The position numbers and the translations under genes are program-made. The notes under the pieces are model-generated. The model was not told the DNA's origin and searched no databases. It saw only the letters and a program-made list of their open reading frames with translations. Positions 1-12,009 of a stretch of DNA of 64,000 bases are shown here, piece by piece; position 1 is the first letter of the stretch, and each line of letters opens with the position of its first letter. This DNA comes from Allantophomopsis cytisporea (lineage: Eukaryota > Ascomycota > Leotiomycetes > Phacidiales > Phacidiaceae). The stretch covers positions 1,612,001-1,676,000 of the forward strand of contig CP103023.1 in NCBI GenBank assembly GCA_024752435.1, read 5' to 3'.

Positions 1-925
1 TTCAAACCATTCCAAACTTTCAAATGTTGTTTCCACAGCCAAGTCACGCGTCTAAACAAGAGTTTATTGACAGCCCCCCTGGTTGACCCATCCTCGACAA
101 GTAAACGACACATACAGACTACCAACACTAACAAGGAGATAATCCTCTGAAATAACACAAGCGCTTCAGACAAACAATCACCCACTCATGACTCAACACC
201 ACGATAATACCGCACAGCGTACCTATACCAAGCCCCACAAAATGCCACTTCTCAAAACAAGACTCACGATCACGAGTTCGAGACTTCGAAAATCCAGACC
301 TCAAAGCCCACCGGGAATCGAAGCAAAATTTTAGATTATAATAGCGGAGTTGGAATTAGCTCTTCAATCCGCTATCAGAACATACATTAGGTAGAGACGT
401 CTGTATTGTGTCAATATCCTACGATGATCATTGTATTTACTTGATATATCTAGATTCCCACCGACTTCCCCCACCTGCTTCAATCTATCCCCACAAGTGT
501 CCAAGGCACTGTGCCAACTACAGACCTTAAGGACAGGTATATTGACGAATGTAATTTCATGTCTTGCATGTCACTGAGAGCAATTACTACCAGACTCTAT
601 ACTGGCTGGTTCGCACCCTCACCCAGTCTACATCCATATCGACTCTTACATATCACAGCACAGCACAGCACAGCACATCAAACCATATCACATCACCAAT
701 CAAACATCCATAACCAGTATTCAATATCAAACCGAATCCGTTCATAAAATCGCTACAACGCTAATCGCTAATATCAAACAAAGAACATATACAATCCCAC
801 CCCCCGAACCTTGAAATCTCAGCCACAATCATCCCTAGACCCCATATCCACATCCATATCCATATCTGTAACCATATCTATATTCATACCATCTGTATAA
901 ACATCACATCCACCTATCTCCTTCT
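1..925. other. Intergenic, left edge
   Basis: I see no convincing gene here. The stretch holds short simple repeats: four ACAGC units near 655-674 and degenerate CATATC units near 841-895. It probably includes the 3' untranslated region of the minus-strand gene that ends at 926. Confidence 0.6.
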
Positions 926-2931
926 CTATTTCCCACCCCTCAACCCTTGTAAAAGCACCAATGCCTGCTCAACAGGATACCCAATAAAGACCGGTCCAGT
1001 AAACACCATCGGCGGTCCATTATACGCTCCCGTCCCACTCGCATTCGCATTTTCAGTTCCAACCCCAGCTCCACCCCCAAAACCATTAACAACCCCATCA
1101 GCACCAATAAAAGTCGGAGCCCCTCCCGCATCAGCAAATGATTCCTGCGGTGTATGCTGCGGAACAGAGGCACGCACAGGCTCGAGCCGCTTCATCTTCG
1201 TATGATCGAAAGGACAGCCCTTCTTCGCAGCGGGCTCCGGTACATCCTCCGGTGCGTCCTCCCTCACAGGCAGAGACACAGGCGCATCCTCCACCACAGG
1301 CGCAGGCGCAGACGCAGCGGCTTCTTTCGGCTGATCGAAGCCGAACGGACAGCGCATCGGCGGGCCGGGTTTAGCAGGCGGGGAGTCGACGATCGGGCGG
1401 GTTGAGAGGCGGTCGATTTCGGGGACGAGGCTAGGTCCATTGCCGTTGGGCAGATTGACGGGCGAGGCGGGACGGGAGTCGTGGATGGGCTGGGCGTCGA
1501 AGGGGACGGAGATGCCCCACGGGCGACTGGGGGACTCGCCGACGCGGACTTCCTTCAGCTGGCGTTCGAAGCGGCCTTCGCGGTTGTTGTCGTCGTCGTC
1601 CTCGAGGACGGTGGGTTCGTCGTCGTGGTCGATTCCTGGGTCGGCTGTTATGCCGTTGGCCCAGTTCTCTACGCGCTCGTTGCTCTTACGCTCGGCTTCG
1701 AGGAACTCTTCTTCATCTTCTTGATCTGTCGGTAGCATTGGTTGGTGCTTGTGTCCTAGGCCTTGAATCATGCTGACTAGGTTTCCGTATTTAGCGTCAA
1801 GCTTGCGGATGTCGTCCTCATTGCGTTGGTAGCGCTTTACGCATATCTCGTGCGAGCGTGGGATCTCATGCTTGTGCGTCTCGAAGTAGTGGGCGACCTC
1901 CTCGGGAGAGTGCTGGTCGAGGAAACGAATGGGACATTTGGGTGCTGAACCTGAGGCTGAGGGTGCCTGCGAGAAGGAGCGTGCTGCCTGTGGGGGAAGG
2001 GATTCGGCGTACATGGCTGCGCAGATGGGATCTTCGTTGTGGTGCACATGCGGCTTGTGTTCAGATTGGGAGGTAGAGATATTGTCAGATGAGGGTTGGT
2101 CTTGATTTGCTGCCGCGTAGGGCGGAGGTGACAGTTGATCATCTGTTGAGGAGGGATTTTGCTTTGTACTGGCAGCCATTGCCATGGGGGCGTACGGACA
2201 CTTCAGATCACTTTTCTTCCCGGGGACGGTGAAGTCCTGCTCTAGCACGGTGGACAAGATGGTTCGGCGGGACGCCCGAAAACTGTTTGACCTGATACTA
2301 TTTGTGGTTCCTGTTCCTGTTCCTGTCCCTGCGAGGCTTCGTCCGCTCGAGGCAGCAGCCAGGCCACGTATTACAGCTAGCTTATGTGATGCCTGACGTC
2401 CGTCTCTTATAGCTACCGCTGTCTGCTGTTTGGATGCTGTGTGCTTTCTGGAGGGTAGAGGAACAAATCCAGCCCTGTCCGGTGATTGCAACTGTAGTTC
2501 AGGCGGTAGCTGGAGCTTTGCTAATGTGCTTGATATCTCTACGTCTGATGGCGCATACTTGTCTGCTAAATGTTGGTACTATTGATGATATCCCAGTCAG
2601 CTTTGATGTTCGTTGATTGTGTGTGTTTGAACAGTGAAAAAGCTTGAGTTAAGAAAATTCAGGAAACATGGTTTGTGTCGGTCGCTGCTGCTATTTGCAA
2701 CTCCAGATCTAGAGCTATGTTGTTCATCATAAAAGAAAGGGAAGTTTTTTTTGGACTGTGATGCTAGATGACAAATTGAATGATGGGACTTACTTGTTCA
2801 TGGGCAAATCTGAGCTTGTGCTCAAGAATAGTCTTTCTATCGCTCAGAAGCTGAACTTCATCAGCTAGAAGGGCAAAATTATCTGATAAAGTCTTCAAAA
2901 GCTCATCAAAGTCATGGTCATTATTCTGCAT
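926..2931 (-). CDS. Unrecognised coiled-coil protein with four Cys-Pro motifs
   Basis: Two exons are proposed: 2931-2794 and 2578-926, with a 215-nt intron (donor GTAAGT, branch GCTGAC, acceptor ATAG). They join in phase 0 to give 596 residues. The start is the ATG at 2931. The splice joins two halves of one amphipathic helix (roughly residues 8-60, Leu-rich, running from FDELLKTL into HLADKYAP), which supports the model. The rest is mostly disordered: Ser/Pro-rich and acidic stretches and a short Gly-Thr repeat. Cys-Pro motifs occur near residues 173 (KCPY), 261 (KCPI), 456 (RCPF) and 501 (GCPFDH). Around 261-325 there is a more ordered part with HSPEEVAHYFETHKHEIPRS. I do not recognise the family. 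The CP motifs resemble heme-regulatory motifs, which is inference only. An extra exon inside the rather long intron cannot be excluded. Confidence 0.75.
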
Positions 2932-3065
2932 GGTTAAGCAGAAGGAGTGAAGGAAGGAAGGTAGTATGTTATGGAGGGGGGGACTCAGAATGTTTCGTTT
3001 GTAGTGGTTTGGATTGATTGGGTTTGGTGGTGTGGCAGGTGGGATGGTTTGAGTGGTGTGTTTGT

Positions 3066-3104
3066 TCTGTCTGTGTCTGCGTCTGTGTCTGTGTTCTGTG
3101 TGTG

Positions 3105-3136
<32 letters not shown>
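3066..3136. repeat. GT/CT-rich microsatellite
   Basis: A TGTCTG-type stretch runs into about 30 nt of nearly pure CT dinucleotides (3105-3135). It sits about 140 bp upstream of the start codon of the minus-strand gene at 2931. Confidence 0.9.
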
Positions 3137-4404
3137 TTTCAGATGACAACGAATCAGAGGCTGAAGGGCAGCAATAAATACTTTGATGCTTCAGCACTTT
3201 TCAATAGCTTAGCGATCAAATTCTGCCGGTGGGGTATTTGATGTCGCCGTTCTTCGGCCAGTGCCTGAGTATGAATTTGTCCAACGGAAAAATGAAAATT
3301 GGTGTAGACAGTATGGCGTACACAGTCAGCACCAAGAGTACACCCTTAGGTAAGTAAGGTCGAAGATCAGGTAGGTAAGGGTAGGGTAGGTCAGGTAAGG
3401 CAAAGGTAAGGTAGGGAGGGTATCGGGGTATCTACACAGTACGTCGTAGCTGGGTGGGCCACCAACAAGAAGGAGAAACAGAACACACTGGAAATCCGAA
3501 GCAGAAACGGGAGACGGGAGATACGTAGCTATCGACCGAGCTCCGTGCATCTCGATGCCTTGAATTGCCTTCCATTGCCTCAATATCGAGGATGTAAAAC
3601 CCCACAGCAGAAGCAGATCATGTGACTGTAACGGTGACGGTGAGGGTCCCATGAAACTTATCGGATGGATGGCGGATAATGGATATCGCGTATCGGAAAT
3701 TCGGTATTTCGGGAATTAGGAAGTGATGATATGTTCTACCGACCCGGTGGGACAGCCAGTGGAATCAGGCGAGGTTGAAGGAGAAGGGGTCCCTTGAAGA
3801 TGTAGAAGTGAGGGGGGAAAGTACGTATAGGATGAGGCAGGAGATGGAGAGGAAGAGGATTCCAAGAGGAAGCGGAAGAATAAGTGGAGATCAGAGACGG
3901 GCACAATGCGACGAGAGACAATAGCGAAGCAGGCAAATGAGCTTCAAGGAGGGATTTGAATGGGTAATATATTTTGATATTTCTGATATTTCTGATATTT
4001 CCTCTCATTTTCATTCTTCCCTTGTGTGTTTATGGTGCTACGTATACCTCCATATATTGAGAGTAGGGGTACAGGTGTTTGCATGAATTGAAGACTGTAG
4101 ATATGAGTTCACGTGTGTGCGGTAGATACGTGCCTTCTTTGCAAGCCACGCACCGGGTACCTGACCTGATGATCTGCTGATGTAAGCGAGCACCGTCTGA
4201 CAGGTGATGGATCGTTCATAGCGGCGAAGGAATATTGCTGCCGAACTATGAATCAATCCTACATTTTCTGGATGTGTTTTGTGGCTTTGTGGCTTCGTGG
4301 CTTCGTATCTATACATATCTACTTATGTACTACCTACCCGGGTATACAATCTCGACCGTGTCAAGTGACCGTGCTGAGAATGAGTAGGGCGCGTTGAAGC
4401 TAGA

Positions 4405-4672
4405 GATGAGTAGAGAGAGTAAGAGAGTAGAGTAGAGTAAAGAGAGTAAAGAGAGTAGAGAGAGTAGAGTAGAGTACCTGGTAAGTAACTAAGTAGAAAA
4501 AGGTATGAGAGAGTGTATACTCCGTTGCTTTTCAGCTCAGCTGCCCAAATATGGAGATTGTACTACTATATCGTGAAACTACTCTACTCTACTCTACTCT
4601 TTCTACTCTACTCTCTATTCTACTCTCTACTCTACTCTCTACTCTACTCTCTACTCTACTCTCTCCTCTACC
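4405..4672. repeat. GA-rich / CT-rich inverted repeat arms
   Basis: The left arm (about 4409-4475) is built from AGAGTAG and AGAGAGT units. The right arm (about 4578-4672) is built from the complementary CTACTCT units. The two arms are complementary over tens of bases, allowing for register shifts, with roughly 100 bp of unique DNA between them. A transcript could fold into a long imperfect hairpin. Confidence 0.85.
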
Positions 4673-6015
4673 CGAATGATCAAGTACGACTACGTAATAC
4701 AACACTTCTCCTACCTCATACCTGCTGTGTTGATGAGGTACATCGATATACATCTACATAATTCTGCATTATTCTATTGGACTCCCAGAGTACATCCATC
4801 CATCCATCCATCCATATATATGCACATAGGAATCATGCCTGTCAAGCTACGTAAGAGACGCGTTTCGATGCTTCAAAATCAAATCAATCAACGTCGACGG
4901 CAACCACTTACTATCTCCCATGACCTGCCACTCATTATTTGCTCTCCATTTCTTCTTTTCACCTCATAAAGGATGCCCCACCAACCTAGAGAGCGAGCTG
5001 CAGTGTGTATAGGTAGCATAGTGGGTTAATTACGCGTGTGATTGCGCTGCCAATCACTAGGAATGGGGAGTAGATGACCGCTAATGAACCACCACTGGCC
5101 ACCAATGATCATCAATGAGCCACTGAATTCACACTAATCCTCCCCCTCCCCCCCCCCCCAGCAAAATCATGGCTAATCATGCTACTAATAGCCCTGTTCT
5201 ACCGGTGTCTCATGCTGGTCTCACACTGTTCCTTCACGCTCATCTGGCATCTTTTTCGTCGCAAGTTTGTGCAGACTTGCACGTTGCAGCTCTTGGATCG
5301 TGGCTTGTGCGTTGTGCGTTGTGGGTTGTGGGTTGAGTGCCGATAAGCGTTATCAGTGACAGAATTCTGAACAGGCCATTTTCTGTCGGATGTAGAGGTT
5401 ATTCCATTTCAAATGAATGTACATAAATATATACAGAATATTTATAGATTATAGATTCATGAATATCTATCTCATCTTTATATATATATATAGAGCAATT
5501 GAGTCAATAAGGAGACTTCTCCGGTTTCGACTTGAGTTGAGAAGTAATACACAGTGGTTTAGTAGAGAAGGAAAGCAGACATTGTCTTGCCTCGTCTTCT
5601 CTCTTCTTCTCCCTTCTCTCTTCTCCCTTCTCTCCTCTCCCTTCCCTCATCTCTTCCCCCCCAAGAAATCCCAAGCCTTTCCAAGTACCTAGTACATACA
5701 TAAGTCCTATCAAACCCAAGCAACATGCAGCATGAGCATGATCATATACCTACGCATGAGCAGGAGCATGGATATCTCGTATTGAATCGATGACTGACAT
5801 CAGGTCGAAGGTACTTACTTATCCTCGTAGCGACATCCAAGTCCTACTCTGGCGTGTCTGGTCTACTCGGTGTTGTGATTCGTTACTCGTAGTAAGTAGC
5901 TTGTCTAGTTAACCTTCATCACGAACACATCATCCTCATACTCGTCAATTGAACTGAGCCTCGTCTTCATGACTGACCGGGTCCTTGTACTTTTCCCACA
6001 AAGAGAATCCTTCCC

Positions 6016-6105
6016 GGAGAAGAAGAGAAAGAAAAGAAAGAGAAAGAAGAAGGAAAAAGAGAAAAGAGAAGAGAGAAAAAAGAAAAAAGAAAAAAAAGAG
6101 GGAAA
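6016..6105 (+). repeat. 90-nt uninterrupted homopurine tract
   Basis: Every base from 6016 to 6105 is A or G, without exact periodicity. It lies about 1.2 kb upstream of the F-box gene start. Confidence 0.95.
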
Positions 6106-6278
6106 TCCCCGGTGAAAGACACTTGCGCAGACAAACGCATACACAACACGTAGGTACATACCAAAAATACTCCACTCACCTTGCAGCTTCGTACAAGCCA
6201 CGGCAAGTAGTACGTACAGACTAAGAACTGAAGAGAACGAACGTTTACTATACCACCTTACTCCATGTGTCCATGTAT

Positions 6279-6418
6279 ACTCTCTCTCTCTCTCTATCTC
6301 TCTCTCTCATTCTACTCTGTATGCTCCATGTCGTCGCAAGAACTGTATACACAACTTTTTCTTTCTTTTCTTTCTTCTTCTTCTTCTTCTTCTTCTTCTT
6401 CTTCTTCTTCTTTCTTCT
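6279..6418 (+). repeat. CT repeat and 64-nt homopyrimidine (TTC)n tract
   Basis: A CT dinucleotide repeat with a single A interruption occupies 6279-6308. From 6355 to 6418 every base is C or T, including about 14 consecutive TTC units (6371-6412). It is partly complementary to the homopurine tract 250 bp to the left. Confidence 0.95.
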
Positions 6419-7282
6419 ATTCATTCCTTTGATGTCCTGCTTCCCCCTCACCACCATCCTCATCTCCTCACCTTCTCACCTTCCTCCCTCACCTTCCCTC
6501 TCTCTGCTAAATCTCACACCATCTCGCAAATACACACACCCTTACACTCGTTTCTCCTGGCTTCTTCTGTATCGTGATTATCAAAATCACTCAGATCATT
6601 AAATCAGTCAATCAATCAATCATTCATCATTCCTCCGGAGTAAATCAACCGTTATTAAATCAAAGGACAATCAACCCTTCCACTCTAAAAGGACCCTCAA
6701 TCTTTCTTGTTGATCTATTCCTCTGCTTCCAATCAACCCCAACACCTTTCCTACCCGACGTCAAGAAAAGCACACCCCCCCCGGGCCACTTATCACAGTA
6801 AGCCAAGCATTTACTGCAGTAGAAACGAGCGCCCTGCATCGATTCTGAGACGTGCAGATCCGCAGAAACGACAGTCCACTATTATTTCTCCCCTCCCCCC
6901 CCCCACGCAAAAGAGGGAAAAGCACTCGACACTATCTCCGCCTTTGAGAGAGGAGCCAGAACGGTTGCGATCGATCCGCTTCATAACATCTCCACAGGTC
7001 CACGCAACATCATTTACCACTATTTCGCGTCCCAGGCAGGCCTGAGAAAAAGATACATCATATCATATCGTTTCCTATCCACTGCGGCAACTGTCAATCC
7101 GCCTTAAACCAGCGCGAGAACGAGAGAGCCCAAGTCTCTTATACAGCCAAGCCTCACCTTCGCTTTTCATCATTCAAGTTTCAGACCTTAATCGCCTCGA
7201 GTCGTAGGTTCCAACGCTTCCCCAATAACACACTCGTTTGGTGAGCGGAGCATAAAGCGCAAGAGATAAAAGACAAACTATA

Positions 7283-10200
7283 ATGGCCACAGCTCATGCG
7301 CGAGCTTCCGACTTCACTGGAACTTTTTTCCAAAAATCTCAAGGCAACAATAATGTTTATCCTTCAGCCTTCATGCGCCTACCGGATGAAATTATAGAGG
7401 AGTAAGCCAAACACATATGCGCCCCGACTCTTCAACATTACTGAGTGCTACGGAGCTGACCCTTCTTAGAATTTTACTGCTGGCTGATCCAAATGGCTTC
7501 TCTTCTCTCGTCTTACTAAATAATCAATGGCGACGAGTCTCGCAACAGGCATATTTATATGCCCACCAGCTATCCAAGCTCCCGTCGTCGAGCAAGCCGA
7601 TCGATTTCAACCCTCCCGTGGAAGATAAATTGGCCTATTTCCGCAACAGATTCATAGAAGAGGCCAGGCGCAACCTCTTTGATTCTTACATACGCCCACG
7701 AGAGACAGTGATTAAACTCATATGTACCTCTGCGGCCTCCTCTTCATCTTTCCCTGGCGGCGAAGCATTTCAGTTTTCCTTCTCTCCCGCCGGTCGTTTT
7801 CTTCTGGCATACACCTCTTCTCGTCTTTATATGTTGGACCTTGACGCCGAGACCATCAAGGTTGCCAGAGAGTTCAAGATACAGCGTCGTCCTGTCGCAG
7901 CCACGGTGCTCGACGATGGCTCGCTTCTAGCTGTTCTATCATCGGATCACCAAGTTGATGTCTACAGTTTGACCGGACAAACAACAAAGCATGTGAAAGC
8001 ACTTGCTCTGGTTCATCCTCCTCGAACCATCGCCTTGTCTCCCGAAGGATCAGTTCTAGCAGTCGCATATGATGGTGGTATCGAGGTTTATTCGCTGGCA
8101 GCACAGACTCAGGCCGTCGATCGTAGAGCTGTGAAGTGTGACGCAGCAGACTCCTTGACCTTCTCAACCGACGGAACCCAATTGCTCGGTACGACTTTGC
8201 AATCAAGGAATCCAAATACAGTTGTTTTGTGCGCCCCTTATTACGACGACGATCTTGCCGCATCAGTCGAGGGTCCACAGCAATCCTGGACCACCTCTAT
8301 TCTTTTCCCGAACAGCAGTCGCGATTGCAGTCATGCTGTACTACTTCCAAATCCGTCCGACTACGAGGCATCTTGGACTTTCACCTACGACCGGGTCTTT
8401 GAGACATTCCGAGCTGTACGAGTAGACGATCTGAGAAATGGCACAACTTACTTCCATGGACCAGCGCCTAGCAAAAGTTTCGCAAGGAAATTACTTCCGC
8501 ATACACTTCCAGCGGCTAGTGACAAAGGAGAGATGGTTGCGGCTGGATTTGAAGGACGCGAAATCTGGTTATACGGTGTTCCTGGTGACCTCGACGCAGT
8601 TCCCGAGACTGAAGCAACACACAACCATAATGATAGCGAGCTTAGTATCCCGCCAAGCACCTCATCTCGTCGCAACAGTCTTCCATTCCAGCCTCGAAAC
8701 TTTAGCAGACACCTAAATCCTGATGCCACAAGTCGAGCTTTGCAGAGACAGTTACTTTCTGATCAAGCTCGCAACAACTTTGTCGAAGGTCGAAAACTCA
8801 CGGATTTTGCAGGCGTGACTGCCATGAAGTGGGTTGTAGTACCATCTCGATCCCATGTCGGTCAACGACTTGCTGCTGTTGCGCCGGGAACTATGGATGA
8901 TATATCGCCCGCTCAGGACGCCTTGAATCCAACTGACAATGGACGTATTCTACTGCTTGATTTCGCATACTCTACGGGCAATGGTAGAAAACGCACGATT
9001 ACGATGGAGGTGGGCGAGAATGAACCAGAAGTGCTTGAGGAGGAGAAAAGGGATATGGAACTCGAAGTTGCTTTGGCCCGTAGAAGAAGTATCGCTCTGA
9101 GCACCGTGAGCCGCATTAGCATCAATGGCCTCAGTGATCCCTTCGTGGAAGCACGACCTCAAACATCGCAAGGTCGAAGTCAATCTGCCGACCTCTTTAT
9201 TTCCGAAGAGAAAGATCAGGAGCGGGAATCATTCGAAGATCCCCGCGATGCTCTTGAGACCCCGTACACTCAAGGTGACCCTCGATCAGAGCCCTCTCTC
9301 AGACGGGCAGCAACTATTGCTGCCACTAACCGAAGATTTGTTCCTCGTGGCACACCTCAAGACCGAACACCTATTCGCACCTGTCCTGGTCAAGAGGAAA
9401 TGCCACATGAGAGTGATGCTGATAATTGGGTACCACCACCTCCTCCATACTCGACCGAAGTGAAGAAAGGACTCCCTGAGCGACTACGGAATGCTGTCTC
9501 GCCAATGCCAGACCAGGCTCGTGAATATGTTGTATCTCCAATTCAAGATACCGCAGAGGAAAATGATGAGGAAAACACTGCCAACGGAAGTGCTTCGACT
9601 CAGCCTGCCACTTATAATATAACGTCTGCGAATGTCAGCGTTGATTCATTGCAAGCTTCGTATCAGCTTTCTCAAGGATTTATGAATGGTCAACGGGAAG
9701 AGGATATTTACGATGTCTCTCCACCAGGCTCACCAATGCTATCATCTGACCATGAGAATGTTGAGGATTTAAGTTCGATTGTCATTTCACCTCCAGAAGA
9801 TCTGGAAAGAACATCATATATCACGGAACAGGTACCATCGGTTATCAACAGCCCTCCCCCTATGCCATCTCGAACTGCACCACCAGCACCATTAGATTTG
9901 TCCGCAACACAGGACTTCAATTCGAAGCCAAGTAATGAAAACCTACTCTCACCAAAATCTTTAGAAGCATCTGGCCTCCGAACCCCGGACACTGCAACGG
10001 ACTCTATGTTCTCTGATGACTCACGACCACAGACCCCGCAGGACTATGTGTCATCGACACCTCCAAAAGAGGAGTCTGTGGTAGTCGACGGCATAGTCAT
10101 GCCAACAGCCTCCCAAGTCGAGCGTCTCAACAGCCGCACTGGCCGTCCACCCACCCGCGTTCTCTCTGATCCCTCGCGCAAACGCCGCTCGGCTTCGAAT

Positions 10201-10749
10201 CCAGGTAGTACGAAGGGCCGCAACACACCTTCACCCCCTCGCCAACAGACCCAAACCTCACCAGCCGGCTCCTCAGGATCGAGTTCGAATTCCAACACGC
10301 CTACCGTTACCACTTCAAGCCCAGAAAAACCCGTCAAGGCCACGCCAGCACGCCCATCAGCCCGCTCCTACAACACGGTCGGAGCCTCCACCTTCACAAA
10401 TTCCCCCTCCCGCCGCATGAGCCCCCTCGCCCCCTCCTCTAACAGCCGCTACTCAGCGTCGACGCCCAGTCTGCGTCCGCGCATGCACCGCCTTGAAACA
10501 ATCCATAGCCAAACCTCCAACGATGGCGCCGACGAGAACAACAACGCGGGCTTGCTGCACCCCGACGGCACATTCGACGGTGGCAAGCGGCGTGGCTGGC
10601 GAGGCAGCTTCAAGCGGAAGGGCGGTGGTGGGAGACCACCTATCATGAAGCGCCAGAGTGCGGATTGGGATGAGTTGCTTAAGCAGAGTCAGGCGCAGAA
10701 GGAGGAGGTTAAGAAGAGGAGGAGGGATAAGAAATGTGTTGTTATGTGA
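7283..10749 (+). CDS. F-box protein with C-terminal CaaX prenylation box
   Basis: Exons are 7283-7401 and 7470-10749, with a 68-nt phase-2 intron (donor GTAAGC, branch GCTGAC, acceptor TTAG). They give 1132 residues. Splicing restores a classic F-box at residues 30-75, reading FMRLPDEIIEEILLLADP and followed by the expected Leu/Trp helices. F-box proteins recruit substrates to SCF (Skp1-cullin) ubiquitin ligases. Residues 100-500 contain beta-propeller-like strands (SFSPAGRFLLAYTSSRLYMLDL; IALSPEGSVLAVAYDGGIEVYSL), consistent with a WD40-type domain. The second half is Ser/Pro-rich and probably disordered, with many SP/TP sites. The extreme C terminus is basic (KKRRRDKK) followed by CVVM and a TGA stop, a textbook farnesylation CaaX box with a polybasic stretch. 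Membrane attachment is therefore likely, by inference. No specific orthologue name is assigned. Confidence 0.9.
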
Positions 10750-12009
10750 TTTGAATCGGTCTTATCTCATTTCTTCTTCTGCTTCTTTCCCTGCTCTTTA
10801 AGGGGCCTTCGGGGTATCTTAAAAAGGGATCTCATGAAGGGATTTCACAGGGGATCTTACATTCCCCTTACTTTTTTCTTTGTTACGAATAATTATGTCT
10901 CTGTTTATTCCATTTCTTGTTTAGTTTAAGCGATTCATTGGGATTGCTTGGGGCTATTTACCGGCCAGTTAGCCAGCTAAAGCTATGCTATGCTATGCTA
11001 GGGTTGGCGTATGAAGTGCACGGAGTGTGCGAGGCGTTGGAGCGTTGAAGCGTTGGAAGCGTCATTGTTCAATGATACCAAATACCAGTTTGCTGTTCAG
11101 CTTGCATCGAGCGGCCTTTTCCTTTTGTTCGGTGGTCTTTGATGGTCTATACTTAATGCTGATCTGAATCCGAAGCTGAGTCTGAATCTGAATCTGAAGC
11201 ATAATTTATCGGGAGGTTTCTGCTGTGTTTTGTATTGTGATGATATGTGATATATTGAACTGGGCTTTGCTGATTTGCTGTGATATTTGGTGACTTGTGC
11301 TTGGATTCAGATAGGGTTAGTGTATATTCTACTTCCCATTCAAGTGAGCAATGAGCAGTGAGCAGTGAGATTTGATAGGTCTGATCGGCTGGGCCATAGC
11401 TTACTGCTTCGATCCCAGGCTCTCGACTGCCGAGTGAGTCGTTATCAGCGCCAAAGCCCGTGATAATCGAGAGCAGGATATGAGTGTGGGAAGTGATCAC
11501 TAGTTCAGACAACAGGAGGGCTGCTAGGGATATCTTAGAATTCAGCTGATTGTAGCGGAACACACTGCTAGGATATTCTGGTTTTCGAGACTAAATGTCT
11601 GATGTGTATTCAAGCTGGTTGGCAAGAGGAAGGAAAGCCGACTTGTATTCAGATGGGAAGTGTACCGCCATATATAGTGGAACAGTAGTATGGAGCTTTA
11701 GTTATCTCGGATGGTAACTCCTCACTACATCGTCACGGGATTCACAGAGATCGCAAGATGATTCAGAGGAGACACGATATATTTGAAAAGAGTAGATTGT
11801 GTCATAAGCAACGAAGCAACCGGTCAAAGTAGCTTGTAGGCTATGTATGATAAAAGCGTCAAAGTAGCAACGCTCAACATCGCTCAAGAATGCCAATGAG
11901 AAGGAAAGGAGGAAGCGGAAATTCTCAAGTAATCATCAATCATAACCCACTCAAAACGCCATCACCAGAGCCGCACCCAACCACAATCTTCATATTTGTT
12001 CCACGCCCT
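10750..12009. other. Intergenic, convergent 3' ends
   Basis: This lies between the ends of two convergent genes. It contains short repeats: GCTATGCTATGCTATGC near 10982-11000 and GAATCT/GAATCC units near 11163-11200. I see no gene. The reading frames are short and partly repeat-encoded. Confidence 0.6.

Larger units (their letters stand above)
2932..7282. other. Long repeat-rich intergenic region
   Basis: This 4.35-kb stretch lies between two divergently transcribed genes. It is dominated by simple-sequence DNA: CT repeats, GGTAAGG-like repeats near 3350-3420, GA/CT inverted arms, CATC repeats near 4792-4814, a C-rich run near 5145-5160, and long purine and pyrimidine tracts. All reading frames are short and mostly encoded by low-complexity DNA. 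It probably carries the promoter and leader of the F-box gene at 7283. No gene is supported. Confidence 0.6.

Noticed and set aside
5985..6224. Lys/Arg/Glu-rich reading frame
   Set aside because: Entirely produced by the homopurine tract.
11153..11563. 136-codon frame on the minus strand between convergent genes
   Set aside because: Its C-terminal part is encoded by a GAATCT-type microsatellite and there is no domain.
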